Shown here: positions 9,246-17,499 of the stretch, piece after piece | How positions within the stretch are numbered: position 1 is the stretch's first letter | Layout of the letters: each line of letters opens with the position of its first letter | Assembly (NCBI GenBank): GCA_902596375.1 | Contig: CACJTU010000007.1 | Span: forward strand, 1 to 64,000 | Source of the DNA: an uncultured Pelagibacteraceae bacterium | GTDB taxonomy: Bacteria > Pseudomonadota > Alphaproteobacteria > Pelagibacterales > Pelagibacteraceae | DNA: 64,000 nt | Direction of reading: 5' to 3' | Made by a program: the position numbers and the translations under genes | Notes under the pieces: generated by a model | Databases searched by the model: none | What the model was told of the DNA's origin: nothing | Seen by the model: the letters and a program-made list of their open reading frames with translations, nothing else

Positions 9246-9654
9246 AAAAAAAATTTCTTTGAAAGAATTGATAATAGATAAATCAAAAATTCCTATCATT
9301 GATGAAAAAGGAGTATTAAAAGATGCTTTAGAGTCTATGTCGAACCATAAATATGGCGTTTGTTTTTGTGTAAATAAAAAAAATGGAAAACTTTTAGGAA
9401 TTTTGACTGATGGCGATATAAGACGAAAAATTCTTAATGTTCAAAAACCTTTTTCAGCACTCTTAAATGATGATTTGATATTACATATAAATAAAAAACC
9501 ATCTAAAGTATCAATTAATAGTAGTTTATCAGCCGCTGTAAAATTAATGAAAAAAAAACTTATCTGGGATTTACCTGTAGTAAATAAAAAAAATATATTA
9601 GTAGGTATGTTACATTTGCATCCAGTAGTAAAATTGTTTTTAAAAAAAAATTAA
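9235..9654 (+). CDS. CBS-domain pair protein, similar to the C-terminal half of arabinose-5-phosphate isomerase (KdsD/KpsF)
   Basis: 139 residues forming two CBS motifs: GKLLGILTDGDIRRKIL at about 51-67 and IWDLPVVN ... LVGMLHLHPVVK near the C-terminus. These phrases match the tandem CBS tail of KdsD/KpsF/GutQ, the enzyme that supplies arabinose 5-phosphate to KdsA. The N-terminal SIS isomerase domain is absent, and the ORF begins normally with ATG inside the kdsA end, so it looks like a stand-alone regulatory domain. It may bind a nucleotide and tune KdsA or KdsB, or the isomerase may be encoded elsewhere. Family clear, function inferred. Confidence 0.8.
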   Translation: MSTKKKISLKELIIDKSKIPIIDEKGVLKDALESMSNHKYGVCFCVNKKNGKLLGILTDGDIRRKILNVQKPFSALLNDDLILHINKKPSKVSINSSLSAAVKLMKKKLIWDLPVVNKKNILVGMLHLHPVVKLFLKKN

Positions 9655-9671
9655 AATACTGTATTTAACTT

Positions 9672-10439
9672 ATGAAAGTTATAGCTTTTATTCCAGCAAG
9701 ACTGGAATCCAAAAGGTTTCCTAATAAAGTTTTACGATTAATACACAAAATTCCAATGATTGAGCATGTTAGAAGAAGGGCATTTCTTTCAAAGGTTTTT
9801 AATGATGTTATAGTAGTCACAAATAGTAATATTATAAAAAAAAAACTCAAAAAGTATAATGCTAAAGTTAAATTAACAAAAAAAAGACATTTAAGCGGAA
9901 CTAGTAGAGTATCTGAGATAACCAAATATTATAATTTTGATTACGCATGTATTTTATTTGCAGATGAACCATTTATAAATCCAGATAAACTGTCACTAAG
10001 TATTAAAAAAGTAATTACAAATAAAAAAATAAAAGCATTTAATTTAATAACTAACCTAAAATCTAATGATATGAATTCTAATGAAGTTGTAAAAACTGTT
10101 ATAGATAATAATCAGAATATTACAAATTATTTTAGAAATTTTAGTAATAAATTTAAAAGAGAAAAAATAAGAAAATCTTCTGGAATTTTAATTTTTAAAA
10201 AAAATTTAATTGATAAATATAATCAGCTAAAGTTTGGTATAAATGAAAAAAAATTAAAAATTGAGCAATTTAGGTTGCTGGAAAATAATATAAAAATTAA
10301 ATCGATTTTTATAAAAGACATTTATCCCTCTATAAATACAAAAAAAGAATTTAAATTCTTAATATCTTTATTGAGAAAAGACAAAAAGGAAATAAAATTC
10401 TTAAATAAAGTGAAAAGATTTGAAAACAGAATATTATAA
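9672..10439 (+). CDS. kdsB: 3-deoxy-manno-octulosonate cytidylyltransferase-like protein (KdsB family)
   Basis: 255 residues. The opening FIPARLESKRFPNKVL is the sugar-nucleotidyltransferase signature of KdsB. HLSGTSRVSEI corresponds to KdsB HQSGTDRLAE, FADEPFI to QGDEPLI, and IEQFRLLENNIKIKSI to the KdsB LEQLRALENG region. KdsB makes CMP-Kdo from CTP and Kdo. The sequence is divergent, for example Ala replaces Gly before the DEP, so a CMP-activated Kdo analogue is possible. It follows kdsA and the CBS gene directly and overlaps the next ORF by 20 nt. Confidence 0.8.
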   Translation: MKVIAFIPARLESKRFPNKVLRLIHKIPMIEHVRRRAFLSKVFNDVIVVTNSNIIKKKLKKYNAKVKLTKKRHLSGTSRVSEITKYYNFDYACILFADEPFINPDKLSLSIKKVITNKKIKAFNLITNLKSNDMNSNEVVKTVIDNNQNITNYFRNFSNKFKREKIRKSSGILIFKKNLIDKYNQLKFGINEKKLKIEQFRLLENNIKIKSIFIKDIYPSINTKKEFKFLISLLRKDKKEIKFLNKVKRFENRIL

Positions 10440-11832
10440 AAAACTTTGTAAATTTTGCGATAAAATATTGTTGTCAAAAAAATCAACAATATTTACTCAC
10501 TCCGTTACTGATTTCCATGTTCTTAAAGAACACCCAATTCTTTTAGGTAACTACTTTAAAAATATTAAATATGAAAATAAAGATAAGAATAATTTAACTT
10601 ATAAATTTTTTCGTTATTTGATGGAATTATTTTTCAAGAATAAAAATTTTAAATTAAATAGTTTTCAAAAAAAAGGATGCGATGTAATCATTATTTCAAA
10701 TTTAATAAATGAAAATCATCTAAAAAATCAAAATGATTTTTATTTTGGAAATATAGAAAAAAAATTAAATGACTCAGGATTAAAAACCTTTACTGTTTTA
10801 AGAAATTTCACTGATAAGAGTGATAAAGAATTATTAAACAAATTAAACAAAAATAAAATTTTACTTTTCAAAACAACTTTTTTTTTTAAGGAGATGTACT
10901 TTTTATACAAAGCTTTAATAGAATTTTTTAAAGTAAATATAAACTTTGATAAACCAAAAATAAAATACTTGAGTTCAAATTTTTTATCATTAATTTCTTT
11001 TAAAAGTATTATTTCAAATCTTAGACTTTGTTATCAAATTAATTTATTAGCCAGTATTACAAAGTTAAAAATGGTTTTAATTACTTTTGAAGGTCACGCT
11101 TGGGAGAGAGTTTTGATAAAAACATTAAAAAATACAAATCCAACAATAAAAATAGGGGCTTATCAATTTTCATCAATAACTAAATATCAGCACTCAATCT
11201 TTAGAAAATTAAAAAAAAATTATAATCCTGACATTATTTTTGTATCAGGCAATATAACAGAAAAAAAATTCAAAAAAAAATTTAATATCCATACAGAAAT
11301 TATTGGATCGAATAAATTTTTTAAAATTAAAAAATCAAGGAAGATAAGCAAACAAAAAATTTTCCTGTTTTTACCAGAGGCATTTTATTCAGAGACATCG
11401 TACCTTTATGATTTTGCAATTAAATGTGCAAAAATTTATCCTGACATTAAGTTTATATTTAAATGCCATCCTATGATGAATAAGTTTTTTCAAAATAATA
11501 GAGATTTGAAAAATTTAAGTATTTCTAGGAAAAATTTAAAACAAGAATTAAGTAGAAGCGATTTTACGATTTTTAGGGGATCTGCATCTATTTATCAGGC
11601 AGTTTTAAATGGATCAATTCCAATTTATCTTAAAAATAAAAATGAAATGAGTATCAATCCTTTACATGCAGTTCTTCCAAAGAAAAATTATGTTAGTAAT
11701 CCTCAAGAATTAATAAAATTTTTAAATAAAAAAGATTTAAATCAAAATAAAAAGTTGATTAATTTTTGTAAAAACTTTTTTACTCCTTTAAATCATCAGC
11801 CTATAGTGAAATATTTTAAAAAAATACATTGA
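10420..11832 (+). CDS. Putative GT-B-like glycosyltransferase of surface carbohydrate synthesis
   Basis: 470 residues, starting with TTG at 10420 inside the kdsB-like gene; the next in-frame Met is near residue 68, so the start is uncertain. The C-terminal half has TFEGHAWERVL, an IKFIFKCHPMM strand-loop and RGSASIYQAVLNGSIPIYL. The KxHP motif and a closing Ser-rich donor loop recall GT-B enzymes such as Kdo transferases of capsule synthesis and surface-carbohydrate families. The N-terminal half is Lys/Asn-rich and not recognised. Placement after a CMP-sugar synthetase suggests that it uses that CMP-sugar. Family assignment is tentative. Confidence 0.55.
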   Translation: MKTEYYKKLCKFCDKILLSKKSTIFTHSVTDFHVLKEHPILLGNYFKNIKYENKDKNNLTYKFFRYLMELFFKNKNFKLNSFQKKGCDVIIISNLINENHLKNQNDFYFGNIEKKLNDSGLKTFTVLRNFTDKSDKELLNKLNKNKILLFKTTFFFKEMYFLYKALIEFFKVNINFDKPKIKYLSSNFLSLISFKSIISNLRLCYQINLLASITKLKMVLITFEGHAWERVLIKTLKNTNPTIKIGAYQFSSITKYQHSIFRKLKKNYNPDIIFVSGNITEKKFKKKFNIHTEIIGSNKFFKIKKSRKISKQKIFLFLPEAFYSETSYLYDFAIKCAKIYPDIKFIFKCHPMMNKFFQNNRDLKNLSISRKNLKQELSRSDFTIFRGSASIYQAVLNGSIPIYLKNKNEMSINPLHAVLPKKNYVSNPQELIKFLNKKDLNQNKKLINFCKNFFTPLNHQPIVKYFKKIH

Positions 11833-11865
11833 AACTTTTGTTTAGTTGATTAATTTAAATTTGTT

Positions 11866-12642
11866 ATGAATTTCTTCTTTGGATTTGAAAATAAAATTCT
11901 AAAAAGTGAGCTTACAATACCTAAATTTAATAACAACTCTGATTATAATGATTATTCAATATTTTCTGCTAAACCAAAAAATAATCAATGGCTTGTAGAA
12001 AAAATTGAATGTAAAGAAGATAATCATTTTTTTTTTATCGAGAATCAATTAATTAAAAATGATTTATTTTTTTTTTTAGCTCATAAGAATCAGATTAAAA
12101 ATGAATATTATTCTAATATTAAAGATTTCTTTAATATAAATAATTTTACAGATACTAAGCCGAGTGCGTTTAGAGCTAATTTTAAAATTTATATAAAAGA
12201 TGGAGGATTTTCTTCTTATCAATCAGAGTATCCACACACAATGACTTTAAAGAATGGTAATATTTTAAGTCCCATTCATAGTTTACTCGATGAAGACTCC
12301 GATGAAAATTTAATTTTATTTAGAAATATACATCATGAGCCAAATAACAAAGAGTCAAAAATTTTTTTTATAGATATCAAATTAAAAGAAATTTTAGCTG
12401 TTAAAAAAATTAAAAATAATTTTTCAAATCAAATTGAAGTTAATAAAGGATTGATAGGTAAAAATGTTTATTTATTTAGTGAACAAGTTTTAGGCATACC
12501 TCTTTATATATCAATTAAAAATAAACATATATCCTTCGAGCACACTCATCCACCACACCATTATATTTTGAGTGAAAATCAATTTAGTGTGATTGGTAAA
12601 TTAAAAAAAGAAATAAAAGAAATAATTAATGAAAATTATTAA
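11866..12642 (+). CDS. Conserved-looking hypothetical protein of the polysaccharide island
   Basis: I do not recognise this 258-residue protein. It has no signal peptide or membrane helix. Its centre reads IYIKDGGFSSYQSEYPHTM and its C-terminal part FEHTHPPHHYIL, a cluster of one Glu and four His that could bind a metal. Alternating hydrophobic segments suggest a beta-rich fold. It overlaps the next unknown gene by 14 nt, so the two form a pair, between a glycosyltransferase-like gene and an epimerase. Involvement in making or modifying the Kdo-like glycan is inferred from position only. Confidence 0.7.
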   Translation: MNFFFGFENKILKSELTIPKFNNNSDYNDYSIFSAKPKNNQWLVEKIECKEDNHFFFIENQLIKNDLFFFLAHKNQIKNEYYSNIKDFFNINNFTDTKPSAFRANFKIYIKDGGFSSYQSEYPHTMTLKNGNILSPIHSLLDEDSDENLILFRNIHHEPNNKESKIFFIDIKLKEILAVKKIKNNFSNQIEVNKGLIGKNVYLFSEQVLGIPLYISIKNKHISFEHTHPPHHYILSENQFSVIGKLKKEIKEIINENY

Positions 12643-13378
12643 AAACAGTAAATATTCAAAATATATTAGAAACTTTTTAGGTTATAAACCAGCATTAACA
12701 ATAATTAATTCAAATATCAAAAATTTATCCACTTCAGATGCTTTCTTTTGGAGGACTGATAGTAACTTCAAAACAATATTTAGATATACAGATATTTTTA
12801 AGCTTTTTTTTAATGACCCAACCTCAAAGGCAGAAATTATTTTTTATGATAGAAATAGTAAGTTTTTAAAAAAAATAATTTTTGAGGATTTAGATTTATC
12901 AAACAATTTAGTAATTGATAAAAATTTTATGAATAATATAGAAGATTATGGAACATTTTATATTTTTCATTATTCAAATATAAATAACAATTCTATTATA
13001 AGAAACAGTTGTTACACAGGTTATTCTCAAAGTGACAATTTACCATCATTTGTACACGGAAACACAGTTACCGCCTTAAGAAATTTAAATGATAATCAAG
13101 TAGAATTTGGTATTGGTGGTAAAACTTTCTTTAAAAACAATATTTTTCAAATTCAAAATTCATTCAAAAATAGTAAAGTAGAATTGATGATTATGAATCC
13201 TACTAATCAAGAGTTAAAAATAATTATTAATAATGAAGAGTTTGGTCTAGGCACTTGTTGTTCAATTATAAAAAAATTCGAAAGAATTCAAACAATTAAA
13301 ATTATCTCAAAATGCTACTTATTACGTCCTATAGTTTTTAGTTATCGAGATAAATTTTTAGATGTATATCATGGATAA
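12629..13378 (+). CDS. Hypothetical protein, partner of the preceding unknown gene
   Basis: 249 residues, not recognised. No membrane helix or signal peptide. Notable segments are DAFFWRTDSNFKT, NSCYTGYSQSDN followed by LPSFVHGN, and a short end FLDVYHG. The Tyr-Ser-Gln-Ser ... Pro ... His stretch is loosely like SYQSEYPH of the preceding protein, so the two may share a beta-rich ancestor; this is weak by eye. It starts inside the preceding gene and ends 3 nt before the epimerase, pointing to one operon. Could be a sugar-modifying enzyme or a binding protein. Confidence 0.7.
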   Translation: MKIIKNSKYSKYIRNFLGYKPALTIINSNIKNLSTSDAFFWRTDSNFKTIFRYTDIFKLFFNDPTSKAEIIFYDRNSKFLKKIIFEDLDLSNNLVIDKNFMNNIEDYGTFYIFHYSNINNNSIIRNSCYTGYSQSDNLPSFVHGNTVTALRNLNDNQVEFGIGGKTFFKNNIFQIQNSFKNSKVELMIMNPTNQELKIIINNEEFGLGTCCSIIKKFERIQTIKIISKCYLLRPIVFSYRDKFLDVYHG

Positions 13379-13381
13379 ATA

Positions 13382-14272
13382 ATGAAAAAAAATTTTTTAA
13401 TAATTACAGGTGGTGCTGGTTTTATAGGTACAAATTTAATTAAAAAATTAGCATTAGAGACAAATTTCAATATTATAAGTATAGATAACTACTCTTCAGG
13501 TAACAAAAAAAATCACATAAAAAATAAAAGAGTTAAATATATCAAGGGTGATATACAGGATATTAAATTAATTTTAAAAAAGTACAAAAATAAAATTCAT
13601 ACCCTTTTTCATTTTGGAGAATTTTCTAGAATATATCAAAGTTTTAATAATTTTTCTGAGTGTTATGCCTCAAACATAATAGGCTCAAATGAAGTTTTTA
13701 AGTTTTGTTTAGAAAATAAAATTAAATTAGTTTATTCTGCGACTTCTGCAAATTTTGGAAATATGGGCAATGATAAAAATTTATCTCCATATGCTTTTAC
13801 AAAAGCACAAAATCTAGAATTATTAGAAAATTTAAAAAAATGGTTTAAATTAAAATTTGAAATAATTTATTTTTATAATGTGTATGGTCCCAACCAAATT
13901 TCGGTTGGAAAAATGGCAACTGTAATTGGTATATTCGAAGATCAATATAAAAGAAATAAATCACTAACTGTTGTAAAACCAGGAACACAATCTAGAAGAT
14001 TTACTCATGTTAATGACACTATTGATGCTTGTTTTTTTGCTTGGAAGAAAAACAAGTGTAGGCATTATAGTATCTCAAATAAAAAAAGTTACTCAATTTT
14101 AAATGTAGCTAAAATGTTTAACAGAAAAATTAAATTTTTGCCGGCAAGACCAGGTGAGAGATACGCTTCTGCTCTCTCATCTCTTCATTTATCTAATAAA
14201 GTATTTAGGTTATTTGGCAAAATTTCACTCAAAAGTTATATTAAATCATTAATAAATGATGCAAAAACTTAG
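13382..14272 (+). CDS. NAD-dependent epimerase, UDP-glucose 4-epimerase-like (extended SDR)
   Basis: 296 residues. GGAGFIGTNL at about 9-18 binds NAD; IDNYSSG is the ribose-recognition strand end of GalE/WbpP-like epimerases; YSATSANFGN and SPYAFTK supply the catalytic Ser/Thr and Tyr-x3-Lys. FYNVYGPNQ, SRRFTHVND and LPARPGERYAS complete the extended-SDR pattern. It likely epimerises or otherwise remodels a nucleotide-sugar for the cluster. It is the last protein gene before the 5S rRNA and thus the downstream boundary of the island. Confidence 0.85.
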   Translation: MKKNFLIITGGAGFIGTNLIKKLALETNFNIISIDNYSSGNKKNHIKNKRVKYIKGDIQDIKLILKKYKNKIHTLFHFGEFSRIYQSFNNFSECYASNIIGSNEVFKFCLENKIKLVYSATSANFGNMGNDKNLSPYAFTKAQNLELLENLKKWFKLKFEIIYFYNVYGPNQISVGKMATVIGIFEDQYKRNKSLTVVKPGTQSRRFTHVNDTIDACFFAWKKNKCRHYSISNKKSYSILNVAKMFNRKIKFLPARPGERYASALSSLHLSNKVFRLFGKISLKSYIKSLINDAKT

Positions 14273-14282
14273 ATTTTCATAG

Positions 14283-14310
14283 TTTACAATATTATTTTAT
14301 TAGATATAAG
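14283..14310 (+). promoter_or_regulatory. Putative sigma70-type promoter of the solitary 5S rRNA gene
   Basis: TTTACA (14283-14288) and TATAAG (14305-14310) are separated by 16 bp. The expected start, about 6-7 bases further, coincides with the 5' end of 5S rRNA. This fits a 5S gene transcribed on its own. Not tested; A+T-rich DNA makes chance matches common. Confidence 0.5.
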
Positions 14311-14314
14311 GACA

Positions 14315-14432
14315 TCGCCGGTGATTATTGCGAAAGTGTTATACCCGATCCCATTTCGAACTCGGAAGTCAAGCCTTTCAGCGCTGATGGTACTTTGTCT
14401 TAAGACACGGAAGAGTAAGTCATCGCCGGCAT
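14315..14432 (+). rRNA. rrf: 5S ribosomal RNA
   Basis: The terminal helix GCCGGTGAT (from 14317) pairs perfectly with ATCGCCGGC (to 14430). Inside are the conserved CGATCCCATTTCGAACTCGGAAGTCAA and GCGCTGATGGTACT stretches and the loop TCTTAAGACACGG typical of alphaproteobacterial 5S. Length is about 118 nt; the ends are set from the helix. No 16S, 23S, or Ile/Ala tRNA genes flank it, so this 5S gene is unlinked from the other rRNAs, as reported for SAR11. It lies between the polysaccharide island and rpmJ. Confidence 0.95.
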
Positions 14433-14441
14433 TTAAAAATT

Positions 14442-14567
14442 ATGAAAATTAAAAGTTCATTAAAATCGATTAAAAAAAGAGATCTAAATTCTAAACTTGT
14501 TAGAAGAAGAGGTCGTGTTTATATTATTAATAAAACTAATCCCAAATTTAAAGCAAGACAAAAATAG
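14442..14567 (+). CDS. rpmJ: 50S ribosomal protein L36
   Basis: A 41-residue ORF missed by the ORF track because of size: [14 protein letters not shown], then [20 protein letters not shown], ending in Gln-Lys. This matches the alphaproteobacterial L36 form, which lacks the four zinc ligands (Cys-Cys-Cys-His) of the other L36 type and often sits outside the spc operon. It is part of the large ribosomal subunit. It begins about 10 nt after the 5S gene, so the two ribosomal components may share a transcript. Confidence 0.93.
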   Translation: MKIKSSLKSIKKRDLNSKLVRRRGRVYIINKTNPKFKARQK

Positions 14568-14572
14568 TTTTT

Positions 14573-14683
14573 ATGGATAACGAAAACCATAGAAATACTT
14601 GGAATAATTTTACAAAGTTTGTTCTGTGGGGAACTGTCGCTGTTATATTTGTTTTGGTATTAATGGCAATATTCTTATTGTAA
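14573..14683 (+). CDS. aa3-type cytochrome c oxidase subunit IV-like small membrane protein
   Basis: A 36-residue ORF too short for the track: MDNENHRNTWNNFTKF, then one hydrophobic helix of about 20 residues (VLWGTVAVIFVLVLMAIFLL). This layout, a short polar N-terminus with a TW-x-x-F motif and one transmembrane segment, is that of the bacterial aa3-oxidase subunit IV family. In alphaproteobacteria that gene is commonly found just upstream of the transhydrogenase genes, as here (9 nt before pntAA). A role in the oxidase is inherited from the family; the link to transhydrogenase is only positional. Confidence 0.8.
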   Translation: MDNENHRNTWNNFTKFVLWGTVAVIFVLVLMAIFLL

Positions 14684-14692
14684 AGTTCCAAA

Positions 14693-15781
14693 ATGAGAAT
14701 TGGGTCCATATTAGAAAATCAAAATTTTGAAAAAAGAATAGCGATAACACCTGAGTTAGTAAAAAAATATATATCTATCGGATTTGAAGTATGTTTGATT
14801 GAAAATTATGGTTTTCATCTTGGTATTAAAGATGAGCAGTTTAGAGATATGGGTGCTCAAATTTTCAAGGATGAGTCAGAAATTTTAAATTCTTCTGAAA
14901 TTATTGTGCAACTAGGAATGTTATCAGATAATAAATTCTCAAATATTAAAGAAAATCAGACTCTAATTGGTGTTTTAAACCCTTACAAAAACAAGGAGCA
15001 ATTAGAAAATTTGGCAAAAAAAAAAATTAATCTTTTTTCACTTGAATTACTTCCAAGGATAACTAGGGCTCAATCAATGGATATTTTATCTTCACAAGCA
15101 AACCTCGCTGGCTATAAAGCAGTTATAGAGTCTTTTGCAAATTTTGAAAAAGCAATTCCAATGATGATGACAGCAGCAGGAACAGTTCCTGCTGCAAAAA
15201 TATTAGTTGTTGGAGCTGGTGTTGCTGGATTACAAGCTATTGCTACTGCAAAAAGGATGGGTGCTATAGTTTTTGCCACAGATGTAAGAATGGCATCAAA
15301 AGAACAGGTTGAAAGTTTAGGTGGTAAATTTTTAACAGTAGAGGGTTCGGAAAATTTAGAAACTGAGGGTGGTTATGCAAAAGAGGCTTCAGACGATTTT
15401 AAACAGAAACAGGAAAATCTTTTATCCGAAACTTTAAAAAAAATAGATATAGTAATTTGCACAGCACTAATACCAGGTAAAAAAGCTCCTTTAATTATAA
15501 AAGATAAGATGATTGAAAATATGCAAGCAGGATCTGTAATATATGATCTAGCGGCAATTCAAGGTGGAAATACTGCATTTACAGAAGTTGATAAAATTGT
15601 TGAAATAAATGGGATAAAAATAATGGGAGAAAGTAATATCTTAAATAAGCTACCTGTATCTGCATCTAACCTTTATGCTAAAAATGTCTTTAATTTTGTT
15701 AATAATTTAATCGATAAAGAGAACAAAAAAATTAATATTAATTTAGAAGATGAGATTATAGAAAAGACTTTGATAAAATAA
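14693..15781 (+). CDS. pntAA: NAD(P) transhydrogenase subunit alpha, part 1 (NAD-binding domain I)
   Basis: 362 residues, the soluble domain I of proton-translocating transhydrogenase, which transfers hydride between NADH and NADP+. It opens with MRIGSILENQNFEKRIAITP; the NAD site is VVGAGVAGLQAIATAKRMGA at about 170-189, followed by FATDVRMASKEQV. The alanine dehydrogenase-like fold is full length. The split alpha subunit (pntAA plus pntAB) is usual in alphaproteobacteria. Stop and next start are 3 nt apart, so pntAA-pntAB-pntB form one operon that supplies NADPH using the proton gradient. Confidence 0.95.
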   Translation: MRIGSILENQNFEKRIAITPELVKKYISIGFEVCLIENYGFHLGIKDEQFRDMGAQIFKDESEILNSSEIIVQLGMLSDNKFSNIKENQTLIGVLNPYKNKEQLENLAKKKINLFSLELLPRITRAQSMDILSSQANLAGYKAVIESFANFEKAIPMMMTAAGTVPAAKILVVGAGVAGLQAIATAKRMGAIVFATDVRMASKEQVESLGGKFLTVEGSENLETEGGYAKEASDDFKQKQENLLSETLKKIDIVICTALIPGKKAPLIIKDKMIENMQAGSVIYDLAAIQGGNTAFTEVDKIVEINGIKIMGESNILNKLPVSASNLYAKNVFNFVNNLIDKENKKININLEDEIIEKTLIK

Positions 15782-15784
15782 ATT

Positions 15785-16096
15785 ATGGAAATAGATCCTT
15801 TAATATTTAGATTAAGTATATTCATCCTTTCGATATTTGTTGGTTATTATGTTGTATGGAGTGTTACGCCATCTTTACACACACCTCTAATGTCAGTAAC
15901 TAATGCAATTTCATCTGTAATTATTGTAGGAGCAATTATTGCAGGTTTGTCAGGAAATTCCGATAGTGTTTTTAATACTTCAAGTATTTTTGGTTTTTTA
16001 GCCATAGCTTTAGCTGCAATCAATATCTTTGGAGGATTTTTAGTAACTCAGAGAATGTTAGCGATGTATAAAAAAAAGAAAAAGGATAAACAATAA
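15785..16096 (+). CDS. pntAB: NAD(P) transhydrogenase subunit alpha, part 2 (membrane domain)
   Basis: 103 residues with three hydrophobic helices. The motif SLHTPLMSVTNAISSVIIVGA is the conserved membrane segment of the alpha-subunit C-terminus, and FGGFLVTQRMLAMYKKK closes it on the cytoplasmic side. It forms part of the proton channel with PntB. ATG follows pntAA by 3 nt and the stop overlaps the pntB ATG by one base. Confidence 0.94.
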   Translation: MEIDPLIFRLSIFILSIFVGYYVVWSVTPSLHTPLMSVTNAISSVIIVGAIIAGLSGNSDSVFNTSSIFGFLAIALAAINIFGGFLVTQRMLAMYKKKKKDKQ

Positions 16097-17493
16097 TGAT
16101 ATCTTCAAACTTATCTGCAATATTTTATTTAGTTTCTGGTGTCTTATTCATTCTTGCTCTAAGAGGCTTGTCTTCACCTGAAACATCAAGACAAGGTAAC
16201 TTATTTGGTATTCTTGGAATGATTATTGCTATAACAGTTACATTTTTATCAACAGGTAATTTTTCTACTGGATTTATTTTTGTTCTTTTATTTATTTTAG
16301 CTGGTGGATCAATTGGAGCATTTATAGCTTACAGAATTCCTATGACAGCAATGCCAGAATTAGTTGCTGGTTTCCACAGTCTTGTTGGACTTGCTGCTGT
16401 TTTTGTTGCAATTTCAGCTTTTTTAAATCCTGAAGCATTTAATCTTGGTACACCAGGCAACATAAAACTTGGCAGTTTGATTGAAATGTCTATTGGTGCC
16501 GCCGTTGGAGCTATAACATTCTCAGGCTCAATAATTGCTTTCTTAAAATTGCAAGGAATAATGTCTGGATCTCCAATTACATTTAAAGGACAGCATCCTT
16601 TAAATGCAATCATATTGATTTCAATAATCGTTTTAATTTATTTGTTATGCTCAACTCAATCATCAAATTTATTTTGGTTACTTTTGGGTGTCTCTTTTTT
16701 AATTGGTTTTCTTTTAATTATTCCAATAGGTGGAGCAGACATGCCTGTTGTAATTTCTATGCTTAATTCATATTCTGGTTGGGCTGCAGCGGGTATTGGA
16801 TTTACTTTAGAAAATACAGCATTAATTATAACAGGTGCGCTTGTTGGATCATCAGGTGCAATTTTATCTTATATTATGTGTAAAGGAATGAATCGTTCGT
16901 TCTTTAATGTTATATTAGGTGGATTTGGAGCGACAGAAGATACCAAAAGTAGCTCTGCAAAAGAACAAAGACCAGTTAAAAGTGGCAATGCAGATGATGC
17001 AGCTTTTTTAATGAAGAATGCTTCATCAGTAATAATTGTTCCTGGATATGGAATGGCAGTAGCTCAAGCGCAACATGCTTTAAGAGAGATGGTTGATACA
17101 CTTAAAAAAAATGATATTAAAGTTTCCTATGCTATACACCCTGTTGCAGGAAGAATGCCAGGACATATGAATGTCTTATTAGCAGAAGCTAATGTACCAT
17201 ATGATGAAGTTTTCGAGTTAGAAGAAATAAACAATGATTTTGCTAACGCGGATGTTGCATTTGTAATAGGAGCAAATGATGTTACTAACCCTGTTGCAAA
17301 AACAGACCCACAAAGTCCAATATATGGTATGCCAGTCCTTGATGTAGAAAAGTGCAAATCTGTGTTATTTGTTAAAAGAAGTTTATCACCTGGTTACGCA
17401 GGGATTGATAATGATCTTTTTTATAAAGAAAATACCTTAATGTTGTTCGCAGATGCTAAAAAAATGACAGAGGATATCACAAAAAATTTATAG
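16096..17493 (+). CDS. pntB: NAD(P) transhydrogenase subunit beta
   Basis: 465 residues. The N-terminal two-thirds are hydrophobic (about nine helices, with GGSIGAFIAYRIPMTAMPEL and SYSGWAAAGIGF). The C-terminal NADP-binding domain III carries VPGYGMAVAQAQHAL and IHPVAGRMPGHMNVLLAEA, then VIGANDVTNPVA, all family signatures. It completes the proton-driven NADH:NADP+ transhydrogenase at the inner membrane. The next gene (transaldolase) begins 6 nt later and could be co-transcribed. Confidence 0.96.
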   Translation: MISSNLSAIFYLVSGVLFILALRGLSSPETSRQGNLFGILGMIIAITVTFLSTGNFSTGFIFVLLFILAGGSIGAFIAYRIPMTAMPELVAGFHSLVGLAAVFVAISAFLNPEAFNLGTPGNIKLGSLIEMSIGAAVGAITFSGSIIAFLKLQGIMSGSPITFKGQHPLNAIILISIIVLIYLLCSTQSSNLFWLLLGVSFLIGFLLIIPIGGADMPVVISMLNSYSGWAAAGIGFTLENTALIITGALVGSSGAILSYIMCKGMNRSFFNVILGGFGATEDTKSSSAKEQRPVKSGNADDAAFLMKNASSVIIVPGYGMAVAQAQHALREMVDTLKKNDIKVSYAIHPVAGRMPGHMNVLLAEANVPYDEVFELEEINNDFANADVAFVIGANDVTNPVAKTDPQSPIYGMPVLDVEKCKSVLFVKRSLSPGYAGIDNDLFYKENTLMLFADAKKMTEDITKNL

Positions 17494-17499
17494 AATAGA

